From the NCBI GenBank assembly GCA_030668345.1, contig DAOUUD010000103.1:1-6369 (forward strand): DNA of 6,369 bases, in the 5' to 3' direction. Under the pieces are notes generated by a model that saw nothing but the letters and a program-made list of their open reading frames with translations, did no database searches and was not told the origin of the DNA. The stretch is from Candidatus Cloacimonadota bacterium (lineage in GTDB: Bacteria; Cloacimonadota; Cloacimonadia; Cloacimonadales; TCS61). The stretch's first letter is position 1; each line of letters opens with the position of its first letter. The translations under genes and the position numbers were made by a program. Of the stretch, positions 1 to 5,636 are shown piece after piece.

Positions 1-359
1 CTGAAGATTTTTGCTGTGATCTTAAAATCTGTACTGGATATGGAAGACACACTACCCCATAATATTATATCGGCATCGAGTTCTTCACCCATTTTGAATA
101 TATCATCTTTTCCAATGTAGGAAAGGTTAGTAAATCCTGATTTTTCAAATATTTTTTTCGAGGTTTTAAGATCGATTAGTTCAAAGTCTTCAAAGTCTTC
201 AAATACTTTTGCGAAATCACGCTTCATCATTGCATTTGCAACATAATCACTTTGCCTGTCATTCTTTTCAAAATTAAGAATGGCGATCTTCTGTGGATTG
301 GCTAACAAAGAACCTGCCAATAGAATGATTCCAAACAGAAAGAGTATAATTTTTTTCAC
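1..359 (-). CDS. Secreted CsgG/TolB-N-like protein, partial (C-terminus off the window)
   Basis: The first 119 codons of a gene that runs off the left edge. I place the start at GTG 359-357, because GGAGG (368-364) lies 4 nt upstream and the next residues form a typical signal peptide: MKK, a hydrophobic stretch to about residue 18, then a likely cleavage after SLLA (residue 20). The mature part opens with a beta strand, KIAILNF (24-30). It continues with an alternating helix/strand pattern that includes FELIDL (59-64) and ends in ELDADIILWGSVSS (93-106). This order, an AILxF strand, a helix, an 'LIDL' strand and then 'ADxILxGSV', is what I associate with CsgG/FlgO/TolB-N-like periplasmic or outer-membrane proteins. 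That is recognition by pattern, not by alignment. A 9-bp tandem repeat codes for a repeated F-E-D. It lies downstream of the thiamine pyrophosphokinase gene on the same strand, across an 83-nt gap. Function unknown; the missing C-terminus would decide the family. Confidence 0.72.
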   Translation of the reverse strand, partial: MKKIILFLFGIILLAGSLLANPQKIAILNFEKNDRQSDYVANAMMKRDFAKVFEDFEDFELIDLKTSKKIFEKSGFTNLSYIGKDDIFKMGEELDADIILWGSVSSISSTDFKITAKIF

Positions 360-363
360 ATTT

Positions 364-368
364 CCTCC
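364..368 (-). promoter_or_regulatory. Shine-Dalgarno GGAGG that decides the GTG start at 359
   Basis: GGAGG sits 4 nt before GTG. The ATG that overlaps this GTG by two bases is followed at once by a stop (ATG TGA), so GTG is the only start here that opens the signal-peptide frame. Confidence 0.7.
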
Positions 369-402
369 AGTAATTTTATTAATTTATTACTTACTACTTT
401 TT

Positions 403-442
403 TTAACATTATTATTGATGCAAGCTTTTTTTGTAATGTTAA
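403..442. repeat. 9-bp perfect inverted repeat between tpk and the secreted-protein gene
   Basis: TTAACATTA (403-411) and TAATGTTAA (434-442) are perfect inverted copies around a 22-nt spacer. The repeat directly follows the thiamine pyrophosphokinase stop codon. On the minus strand the second arm is followed by an A-run rather than a T-run, so it is not a canonical intrinsic terminator for that gene. It could be a weak hairpin or a regulator site ahead of the GTG-started gene, but the stretch is very AT-rich and chance pairing is possible. I see no convincing -35/-10 pair in 360-442. Confidence 0.4.
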
Positions 443-1087
443 TTATAATACAATATAGGAAATAATCTTTCCCTTCTCAAATTCCAATGAACATTTATCG
501 GAAACAAATTCATTGCTTAAACTGAAAAAGTGACCAGAGATATTTATATCTCTAATAGGGTATTTAACTTTAAGTAATGACAGCTTTGTAAGCGATTTTA
601 ACGAGAAAAAAGAGATCGTCTGTCCTTTCTTTCCGCTGATCAAATGTTTGCCAGGAAGGTGTAGTTTCATAATTCCGTAGTTATCAAATAGTTGCAGGAC
701 AGCCTTTCCTTTGTAACTGGCGAAGGTCAATAGATTAGCAAATGTATGGTCTGTTCTCTTGCCGGTAGCTGCAAATATTATTATTTTCTTTGGATTTAAA
801 GAAGAAGCGAACTCGAGTGCTTTTTGAAGGTCTGTGAAATTCTGATTGAGTCTGGGAATGAGCTTTGAAGAGTCATATTCTTCTATTATTTTGGCAGGTA
901 TTGAATCGAAATCTCCCAGAATATAATGAGGAATGATGTTTAGCTTTCTGCACAATAAAAGTCCCCCATCGACTGCTATTATTATGGGATCGTCAATTAA
1001 TTCATTCTTAATAATTTCCTGTTTTATTTCTTCGCCGTTGGCGATAAGAACAACATTTCTAATGTTTTTTAAAGGAATATTTAACAT
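443..1087 (-). CDS. Thiamine pyrophosphokinase (thiamine diphosphokinase)
   Basis: Transfers pyrophosphate from ATP to thiamine to give thiamine diphosphate, the active cofactor, in the cytoplasm. The 214-residue length is usual for bacterial enzymes of this family. The family motifs appear in order: NGE (17-19), AVDGG (38-42), LGDFDS (57-62), NFTDLQKAL (83-91, the counterpart of the usual D-K-T-D-T-E-x-A-L), the thiamine/ATP-site motif GKRTDHTFANL (109-119), and the C-terminal domain motif SLSNEF (189-194). The gene follows the permease stop by only 4 nt. It has no clear Shine-Dalgarno; the TAATGATATG junction points to translational coupling with the permease. Being in a transporter operon suggests that imported thiamine is pyrophosphorylated directly. 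The symbol varies between organisms (thiN, tenI-linked tpk), so I leave it blank. The identification is firm. Confidence 0.95.
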   Translation of the reverse strand: MLNIPLKNIRNVVLIANGEEIKQEIIKNELIDDPIIIAVDGGLLLCRKLNIIPHYILGDFDSIPAKIIEEYDSSKLIPRLNQNFTDLQKALEFASSLNPKKIIIFAATGKRTDHTFANLLTFASYKGKAVLQLFDNYGIMKLHLPGKHLISGKKGQTISFFSLKSLTKLSLLKVKYPIRDINISGHFFSLSNEFVSDKCSLEFEKGKIISYIVL

Positions 1088-1091
1088 ATCA

Positions 1092-1844
1092 TTAACAATT
1101 TTTATTTTTTTGCGATTTTATCAAGAAGAAAAGAAATTTATCGAACAGGATTCCCAATCCTCCCATTACCAGAAGGTAAATAAGCATTTCCGGATATTTA
1201 AGCAGGTAGCGAAAATCCAGCAAACGAAATCCAAGACCACTGTTCACTCCCAGCATTTCCGCTGCTACAATTACCGACCATCCCAATCCCCAGATCACTC
1301 GAAGAAGGTTTAACAGACTATTCAGAATAAGGGGAAGCTCAATCTGAAAAAATAATTGGGACCGACTAGCTCCGCAGACTTGAGCTTCATCGATGTATTC
1401 CCCGGGAATTGTAGAAAAGAATTCTGAAACAGCTATCACGGTAGGGAAGAAAAGGGTGATAAACATTACAAAAAAGATGGAAGGTTCACCCAACCCGAAC
1501 CAGATAATGGCAAAAGGCAGCCAGGCAAATGGAGAAATATGACGTATCAAATTAATTGTGGGTAGTAATAAATTCTTCAATACATTACTTTGAAACAAAA
1601 AATATCCCATAGCTATTCCGCAGATCCAAGCGCACAAAGTTGTGATACTTACTCGCAGGAAAGTGATAAGAATATCAGAGAGCAACCTATGTGCTGAGAT
1701 TTTGATACGGAAGATATCCGGGAAACTTATATCCAGCGAAATGGCTAAAAGGAGGAAGATCAGAAAGATCAATAAAACAGCAAAAACGGAAGTGTTATTG
1801 AACCTGTTGATAAACCTTTTCCATACTGATATCATTTTCAGCAT
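1092..1844 (-). CDS. ABC transporter permease, NitT/TauT (SsuC/TauC/ThiX-like) family
   Basis: Inner-membrane channel subunit of an ABC importer, 250 residues, close to the family norm. A cytoplasmic N-terminus (WKRFINRFNN) is followed by a first membrane segment at about 19-36, and further segments at about 60-84, 92-118, 121-140, 175-198 and 220-242. The ATPase-contact EAA loop is clear: DEAQVCGASRSQLF (152-165) followed by IELP (168-171). The stretch RHISPFAWLPFAIIWFGLG (101-119) is typical of permeases for sulfonate, taurine, nitrate and HMP-type substrates. The start at 1844 has AAGG 3 nt upstream; ATG at 1835 is an alternative, three codons shorter. The gene overlaps the end of the binding-protein gene by 50 nt (41 nt with the later start). 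Thiamine pyrophosphokinase follows after 4 nt, which points to thiamine or a precursor as substrate. That is an inference from context; the sequence alone does not fix specificity. No ATPase is encoded next to it. Confidence 0.9.
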   Translation of the reverse strand: MLKMISVWKRFINRFNNTSVFAVLLIFLIFLLLAISLDISFPDIFRIKISAHRLLSDILITFLRVSITTLCAWICGIAMGYFLFQSNVLKNLLLPTINLIRHISPFAWLPFAIIWFGLGEPSIFFVMFITLFFPTVIAVSEFFSTIPGEYIDEAQVCGASRSQLFFQIELPLILNSLLNLLRVIWGLGWSVIVAAEMLGVNSGLGFRLLDFRYLLKYPEMLIYLLVMGGLGILFDKFLFFLIKSQKNKNC

Positions 1845-2697
1845 ATCCCTTCTGTAACATTATCTCAAAAACCCTTCTTTCAAACAATTTATCCTTTTCA
1901 GCTAATCCCATCACAAATTTAGTATGATACATAGACTGTTTTGCAATGTGATAATATAGGTCATAGAACTCTCTGGCAGCTTCATAAGATAACCGGGGGT
2001 TATTGTTCATTTCATCAACAGCTTGCTTCATACCTTTCAGGAATCTTTTTATTTGCCCGGATTTTTTATTCAATGCCTGCTCTGTAGCTGCAATATCACA
2101 ACATGTATGCAGGGGGACCAACTCACTGTACCAATGGATAATATGAAATTTCTTTTCATCGAATTTCAGGATAGATGGTACATAAAAACTGAGCGCATCC
2201 ACTTCACCTTTACGAAGAGCAGAAGCCATATCCATTGGGGTTCTTAAGTACACCATTTCAAAATTGATATTCATTTCTTCTTGAAATATCTCGGCAAAAA
2301 GATCCAGAGTAGAAGCTCGCAGAACACCAATTTTTTTGCCATCCAGTTCACTAATTTCTTTCAATTCGACCGAAGTTATAATTCCATCACTTTCTCTTTC
2401 CAGGAAAGAGATTATTTTCACTTTTTTCCCTCTGGATACATCGTTCCAAATGTATGTGAAAGGCAATATAGCTACATCGATCTTTCCTGCTATTAGTGCT
2501 TCATTCGTTTCCCAACCCGAAGAGAATGTTTTGATTACATAATCATGTTTTGCCAATGCTCCGCTCTCCAAGCCAAAATTGAAAGGCAGGTGATTTAAAG
2601 ATGGCTGGATAATACCTACGATAAGCCTGTTTTCTTCTTTTTTAACACATCCCAAAAAAAGAATTGAGATAACGATAATGACCAAATACTTTCTCAA
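1795..2697 (-). CDS. ABC transporter substrate-binding lipoprotein, NMT1/THI5-like
   Basis: Captures a small solute outside the inner membrane for the permease encoded next. From the chosen start it has 300 residues. MRK, a hydrophobic core and the lipobox LFLGC (13-17) predict lipidation at Cys17. The mature protein has the two-lobe periplasmic fold pattern of the NMT1/THI5-like (NitT/TauT) group: RLIVGIIQPSLNHLP near the N-terminus, SSGWETNEALIAGKIDVAIL (mature lobe 1), ELDGKKIGVLRAST (hinge/lobe 2) and ALRKGEVDALSFYVP. A HTCCDIAAT motif resembles the Pro/Cys-Cys segment seen in some members. I start at TTG 2697 because GGAGG lies 5 nt upstream and the signal peptide then begins correctly. 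The ATG at 2709 overlaps that same GGAGG and has no site of its own. Linkage to thiamine pyrophosphokinase suggests thiamine or a pyrimidine precursor as ligand. The fold is secure; the ligand is inferred. Confidence 0.88.
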   Translation of the reverse strand: MRKYLVIIVISILFLGCVKKEENRLIVGIIQPSLNHLPFNFGLESGALAKHDYVIKTFSSGWETNEALIAGKIDVAILPFTYIWNDVSRGKKVKIISFLERESDGIITSVELKEISELDGKKIGVLRASTLDLFAEIFQEEMNINFEMVYLRTPMDMASALRKGEVDALSFYVPSILKFDEKKFHIIHWYSELVPLHTCCDIAATEQALNKKSGQIKRFLKGMKQAVDEMNNNPRLSYEAAREFYDLYYHIAKQSMYHTKFVMGLAEKDKLFERRVFEIMLQKGYAENDISMEKVYQQVQ

Positions 2698-2702
2698 ATA
2701 AA

Positions 2703-2707
2703 CCTCC
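2703..2707 (-). promoter_or_regulatory. Shine-Dalgarno GGAGG that decides the TTG start at 2697
   Basis: GGAGG is followed by a 5-nt spacer and TTG. The upstream ATG (2709-2707) shares its G with this box, so it cannot use it. The same GGAG-type box with a 4-5 nt spacer precedes the GTG gene at 359, rocD and surE in this window. Confidence 0.75.
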
Positions 2708-2710
2708 ATT

Positions 2711-2754
2711 ATACAAATAAAGCCACCCTCTAGAGAACAGTCAGGGTGGCTTTA
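2711..2754 (-). terminator. Intrinsic terminator after rocD
   Basis: A perfect 12-bp inverted repeat: TAAAGCCACCCT (2718-2729) pairs with AGGGTGGCTTTA (2743-2754) around a 13-nt loop. The middle of the stem is GC-rich (GCCACCC/GGGTGGC). Read on the minus strand, the stem ends in TTTATTTGT, a fair U-tract. On the plus strand it is followed by an A-rich stretch, so it works mainly leftward. It lies 36 nt beyond the rocD stop codon. It also stands only about 10 nt before the ribosome binding site of the binding-protein gene, which leaves little room for a separate promoter. Confidence 0.85.
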
Positions 2755-2789
2755 AAATTAAAACCTAGATCTTTACTGTAATTATTTTT

Positions 2790-4034
2790 CTAATTTAATT
2801 CTAAAAATGTTTTCTTGATGATACCGATACACTCCATTAATTGCTTTTCTGTAATTACAAGCGGTGGAGCAAAGCGAATGATATGGTCATGAGTGGGTTT
2901 TGCCAGGAGACCATTCTCTTTCAGCTTTACGCATACATCCCATGCTTGAACACCGTTTGCAGGTTTTATTACAATTGCATTTAAAAGACCCTTTCCCCTG
3001 ATCTTTTCAATGAGCGGTGAATCGATCTTTGCCAGCTCTGTGCGAAATATTTTCCCCAGTTTTTCAGCTCTTTCGGTAAGTTTTTCATCTCTTACGATTT
3101 CCAGGGCTGCTTTGGCAACTGTGCAAGCCAGTGGGAAACCACCAAAGGTGGAACCATGCTCACCGGGTTTTATAACCATCATGATTTCTCTGGAAGAAAA
3201 TACTACAGAAACCGGCAGTACTCCACCGGAAATAGCTTTTCCAAGAATCAAAATATCAGGATGAACACCTTCCCAATCGCAGGCAAGCAGGCGTCCGGTT
3301 CTGGCAATTCCTGTTTGAATTTCATCTGCTACAAAGAGTACATTATATTCTTTGCAAATAGCAAAACATTTTTTCAGGTATCCTTTATCCGGAACAAAAA
3401 CGCCGGCTTCACCCTGAATGGGTTCAACTATGAAAGCCGCTACTTTATCACCTTTTTTTGCTAGAATTTTTTCTAAAGCTTTTGTATTGTTATAGGGTAT
3501 TTTTTCGATGCCGGGCAGGAAGGGTCCAAAACCGTTATAAGCAACAGGATCGGTGGAAGCAGAAACAGCTGCGATTGTTCTACCATGAAAGTTCTGCTCT
3601 GCAAAAACAAGAATAGCTTCATTTTGTGGGATTCCTTTCTTTTCGTATCCCCATTTTCTGGAAAGTTTCATAGCTGTTTCCACAGCTTCTGCTCCGGTAT
3701 TCATAGGTAGAACCATCTCATAACCGAAATATTCTGTAATGAACTTTTCATACTCGCCCAGTTTATTATTGAAAAAAGCACGAGAGGTCAAAGTGAGGAT
3801 TTTAGCCTGTTCAACTAATGCATTTATTATCTTAGGATGACAATGTCCCTGGTTTACAGCAGAATAAGCAGAAAGAAAATCGTAATATTCATTTCCTTCC
3901 GGGTCCCATACTTTAACTCCCTGTCCTTTTGCCAGAACCACTGGAAGAGGCTGATAATTGTGAGCACCGTAGGTTTCTTCCAGCATCATTGCCTCTTTTG
4001 TGCTTATGGTTCCATAAACTAATCTATCGGCCAT
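2790..4034 (-). CDS. rocD: Ornithine--oxo-acid aminotransferase (ornithine aminotransferase)
   Basis: PLP enzyme that moves the delta-amino group of ornithine to 2-oxoglutarate, giving glutamate-5-semialdehyde and glutamate; it links arginine/ornithine to proline and glutamate. The 414-residue length is normal for bacterial RocD. Class-III aminotransferase features are all present: NTGAEAVETAMKLSRKWGY (112-130), FHGRT (149-153), VEPIQGEAG (203-211), ADEIQTG (236-242) with PLP-ring Asp237, LGKAISGG (264-271) with Schiff-base Lys266, and GEHGSTFGG (291-299). Residues matching the ornithine-specific set of the human enzyme are kept: Tyr27 in GAHNY, Tyr57 in SAYSAVNQGH, Arg152, Glu209 and Arg387 in RFAPPL. 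That separates it from acetylornithine or GABA aminotransferases. The start is ATG 4034 with AGGAG 5 nt upstream. The frame stays open to ATG 4127, but the extra 31 residues (basic, no motif) have no ribosome site. It appears monocistronic, with a terminator after it. Confidence 0.97.
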   Translation of the reverse strand: MADRLVYGTISTKEAMMLEETYGAHNYQPLPVVLAKGQGVKVWDPEGNEYYDFLSAYSAVNQGHCHPKIINALVEQAKILTLTSRAFFNNKLGEYEKFITEYFGYEMVLPMNTGAEAVETAMKLSRKWGYEKKGIPQNEAILVFAEQNFHGRTIAAVSASTDPVAYNGFGPFLPGIEKIPYNNTKALEKILAKKGDKVAAFIVEPIQGEAGVFVPDKGYLKKCFAICKEYNVLFVADEIQTGIARTGRLLACDWEGVHPDILILGKAISGGVLPVSVVFSSREIMMVIKPGEHGSTFGGFPLACTVAKAALEIVRDEKLTERAEKLGKIFRTELAKIDSPLIEKIRGKGLLNAIVIKPANGVQAWDVCVKLKENGLLAKPTHDHIIRFAPPLVITEKQLMECIGIIKKTFLELN

Positions 4035-4039
4035 TTTTG

Positions 4040-4044
4040 CTCCT
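4040..4044 (-). promoter_or_regulatory. Shine-Dalgarno AGGAG of rocD
   Basis: AGGAG is followed by CAAAA and ATG 4034. It favours the 414-residue form over the in-frame ATG 93 nt further upstream. Confidence 0.75.
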
Positions 4045-4090
4045 GTTATTTTTATAAATTTGGAAAACTTTTTCCGCTTTAGCTGGTTAA

Positions 4091-4127
4091 GTGTCAAATT
4101 GTTTCTGAAAAATGATTTGCTTGACAC
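4091..4127. repeat. Inverted repeat GTGTCAA-N23-TTGACAC in the divergent control region
   Basis: GTGTCAA (4091-4097) and TTGACAC (4121-4127) are perfect inverted copies. Each arm contains TTGACA read outward: the right arm is the -35 of the plus-strand promoter, and the left arm is a -35-like box facing rocD. No good -10 lies 16-18 nt beyond the left arm (it reads GAAAAA), so a rocD promoter there is not established. The repeat could be two opposed -35 elements or an operator for a regulator that controls both directions. Confidence 0.45.
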
Positions 4128-4149
4128 ATACGGTTCTGGTTTTTATATA
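4121..4149 (+). promoter_or_regulatory. Sigma70-type promoter of the glycosyltransferase-surE-pcm operon
   Basis: A consensus -35 TTGACA (4121-4126), a 17-nt spacer and a -10-like TATATA (4144-4149). Transcription would begin near 4156, giving a leader of about 17 nt before the ATG at 4173. The spacing is ideal and the -35 is a full match; the -10 matches the consensus at four of six positions. Confidence 0.7.
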
Positions 4150-4172
4150 CAAAAAAATTTTGAAGATGGAAA

Positions 4173-4871
4173 ATGAAAGCAGATCGAAGCAATACAGCAG
4201 TAGTAATTCCAATATTTAATTCGGCGGAATATCTGGAAGAACTTTTCGGAAGGATATTTAAGTTCTTTCCGAAAGAGAACGTATTTACCGTTAATGACGC
4301 ATCGGAAGATAATTCAGCCGGGATCTGCGAAACTACTAGTGTGAATGTAATCAATATTCCTGTGAACAGCGGCAAAGGAAATGCATTGCAGGTCGGTTTT
4401 GAGGCGGCAATAAAAAAAGGTTTCAGATTTGCGTTTTCCATAGATAGCGATCTGCAGCATAAACCGGAAGATTTTCCTGATTTCCTAAAAAAACAAAATG
4501 ATTACAAATTTGATCTGGTTATTGGGAAAAGAGATTTTTCCCGTTCCAAAATGCCCTTTCCCAGGATCTGCAGCAACAAGCTTACCAGCTTTATAGTTTC
4601 GCTGAAAACCAGGCAGAAAATTGCAGATTCACAATGCGGATTCAGACTCTACAATTTGGACATTATCAAAGATTTAAAATTTCGTACGAAAAGATATCAA
4701 TTCGAAACGGAAATCATCATAAAGATTGCCAAGACCGGTGGCAGAGTCGGTTTTGTACCCATCGCTACCATCTATGATGGACAAAGAAGTTACATTTCAC
4801 ATTTCAGGGATATCAAGAATTTTGTAGAAATAGTATGTTATGAAATGACACATAAACTGGAGAAAAAATGA
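4173..4871 (+). CDS. Family 2 glycosyltransferase, dolichyl-phosphate-mannose-synthase-like
   Basis: Predicted to move a sugar from a nucleotide sugar onto an acceptor, probably a polyprenyl phosphate, at the cytoplasmic face of the membrane. The 232 residues form a GT-A domain: VVIPIFNSAEYLEELF (10-25) binds the nucleotide, VNDASEDNS (40-48) has the conserved Asp42, NSGKGNALQVGFEAA (65-79) is the family segment, and SIDSDLQH (89-96) holds the metal-binding D-x-D (91-93). QCGFRLY (154-160) and FETEI (177-181) match the acceptor/catalytic end of the DPM1-like subfamily, where SGFR and F/YExE are usual. There are no C-terminal membrane helices, so it is a soluble or peripheral DPM1-like form rather than a GtrB-like membrane protein. 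Its Shine-Dalgarno is weak (GGA). It is first in an operon and overlaps surE by ATGA. Donor and acceptor are not known. Confidence 0.88.
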   Translation: MKADRSNTAVVIPIFNSAEYLEELFGRIFKFFPKENVFTVNDASEDNSAGICETTSVNVINIPVNSGKGNALQVGFEAAIKKGFRFAFSIDSDLQHKPEDFPDFLKKQNDYKFDLVIGKRDFSRSKMPFPRICSNKLTSFIVSLKTRQKIADSQCGFRLYNLDIIKDLKFRTKRYQFETEIIIKIAKTGGRVGFVPIATIYDGQRSYISHFRDIKNFVEIVCYEMTHKLEKK

Positions 4872-5623
4872 GAATTTTATTAACCAACGATGATGGCATA
4901 GATGCACCAGGAATAAATACTCTGGCAGAGGTATTAAATAAAAACGGACATGAAATAATTATAGTAGCACCCGACATGGAGCAAAGCGCTGCTTCGCACT
5001 CTATTACACTTCATCAACCACTCAGATTATTGCAAAGGGGAGATAACAAATTCGCAGTTACCGGTAGTCCGGCCGATTGTGTGATCCTGGCAGAAAAAAT
5101 CGTCCTGAAAGAACCCATCGATCTGGTCATTTCCGGGATCAACGGGGGACAGAATATGGGTGAGGACATTCTGTATTCCGGTACGGTTGCTGCTGCTCTG
5201 GAAGCTATGTTCCTGGGATTTAAAGCGATCTCAATCTCTTTAGCTGCCTATGTGGATCAAAAATTTGAAACGGCTGCCAACTGCATGAATAAGATGCTGG
5301 AGAACGGATTACATGAGCTTATAGATAAAAACGAGGTTTTCAATATCAATATCCCGAATGTAGAGATGGAAGATATCAAGGGGATCAAGATCACACAGGT
5401 AGGACATCGAAAATATCAGGATTTTGTGAAAGAACAGACCGATCCCAGAGGTAGGAAAATATATTGGATCGGTGGAGCAAAACCGCTCTGGTCCAAAGAG
5501 GGCAATACAGATTTCAAAGCGATCTCCGAGAATTATATTTCCATCACGCCTATTTATCCGAATTTTTCCAGGCACCAGTCCTACCAGAAAATGGAAAATT
5601 GGGTTAAGAAGAATAAATATTAA
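4868..5623 (+). CDS. surE: 5'/3'-nucleotidase SurE (survival protein)
   Basis: Metal-dependent phosphatase that removes phosphate from nucleoside 5'- and 3'-monophosphates; linked to stationary-phase and stress survival. The 251 residues match the family. The catalytic metal ligands are in place: Asn7, Asp8 and Asp9 in LLTNDDG (4-10), Ser40 in APDMEQSAASHS (34-45) and Asn92 in ISGINGGQNMGEDILYSGT (88-106). VTGSPADC (64-71) is the conserved substrate-site loop. The start is ATG 4868, with GGAG (4859-4862) 5 nt upstream inside the end of the glycosyltransferase gene. Start and stop overlap as ATGA, so translation is probably coupled. pcm follows after 13 nt; the surE-pcm pairing is known from other bacteria, including E. 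coli. The C-terminus (YQKMENWVKKNKY) is the usual variable tail. I see nothing missing. Confidence 0.98.
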   Translation: MRILLTNDDGIDAPGINTLAEVLNKNGHEIIIVAPDMEQSAASHSITLHQPLRLLQRGDNKFAVTGSPADCVILAEKIVLKEPIDLVISGINGGQNMGEDILYSGTVAAALEAMFLGFKAISISLAAYVDQKFETAANCMNKMLENGLHELIDKNEVFNINIPNVEMEDIKGIKITQVGHRKYQDFVKEQTDPRGRKIYWIGGAKPLWSKEGNTDFKAISENYISITPIYPNFSRHQSYQKMENWVKKNKY

Positions 5624-5636
5624 TTTCTGAGGTAAG

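Noticed and set aside
933..1313. Plus-strand open frame of 126 codons opposite the kinase and permease genes
   Set aside because: It is antisense to two well-supported genes, has no family features and matches what an AT-rich opposite strand gives by chance.
2051..2074. A possible -10 or terminator signal inside the binding-protein gene
   Set aside because: AT-rich runs are common here, and no stem or paired -35 supports a signal.
2698..2709. ATG 2709 as the start of the substrate-binding lipoprotein
   Set aside because: This ATG overlaps the GGAGG box and would add acidic and aromatic residues (MEVY) before the normal MRK signal-peptide start at TTG 2697.
2710..2789. A TPP riboswitch ahead of the thiamine-linked transporter operon
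   Set aside because: I looked for the conserved CUGAGA and the GAUCUGGAUAAUGCCAGCGUAGGGA-like core on the minus strand and found neither; the gap is also too short once the terminator is taken out.
3156..3464. Plus-strand open frame of 102 codons opposite rocD
   Set aside because: It is a shadow of the highly conserved PLP-binding region of rocD on the other strand.
4035..4127. A 31-residue N-terminal extension of ornithine aminotransferase from ATG 4127
   Set aside because: No ribosome binding site precedes it, the residues match no known part of the family, and ATG 4034 has AGGAG at the right distance. The stretch also overlaps the probable divergent control region.
4094..4441. Minus-strand open frame of 115 codons opposite the glycosyltransferase start
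   Set aside because: It lies over conserved GT-A motifs on the other strand and across the divergent promoter; no ribosome site or recognisable domain.
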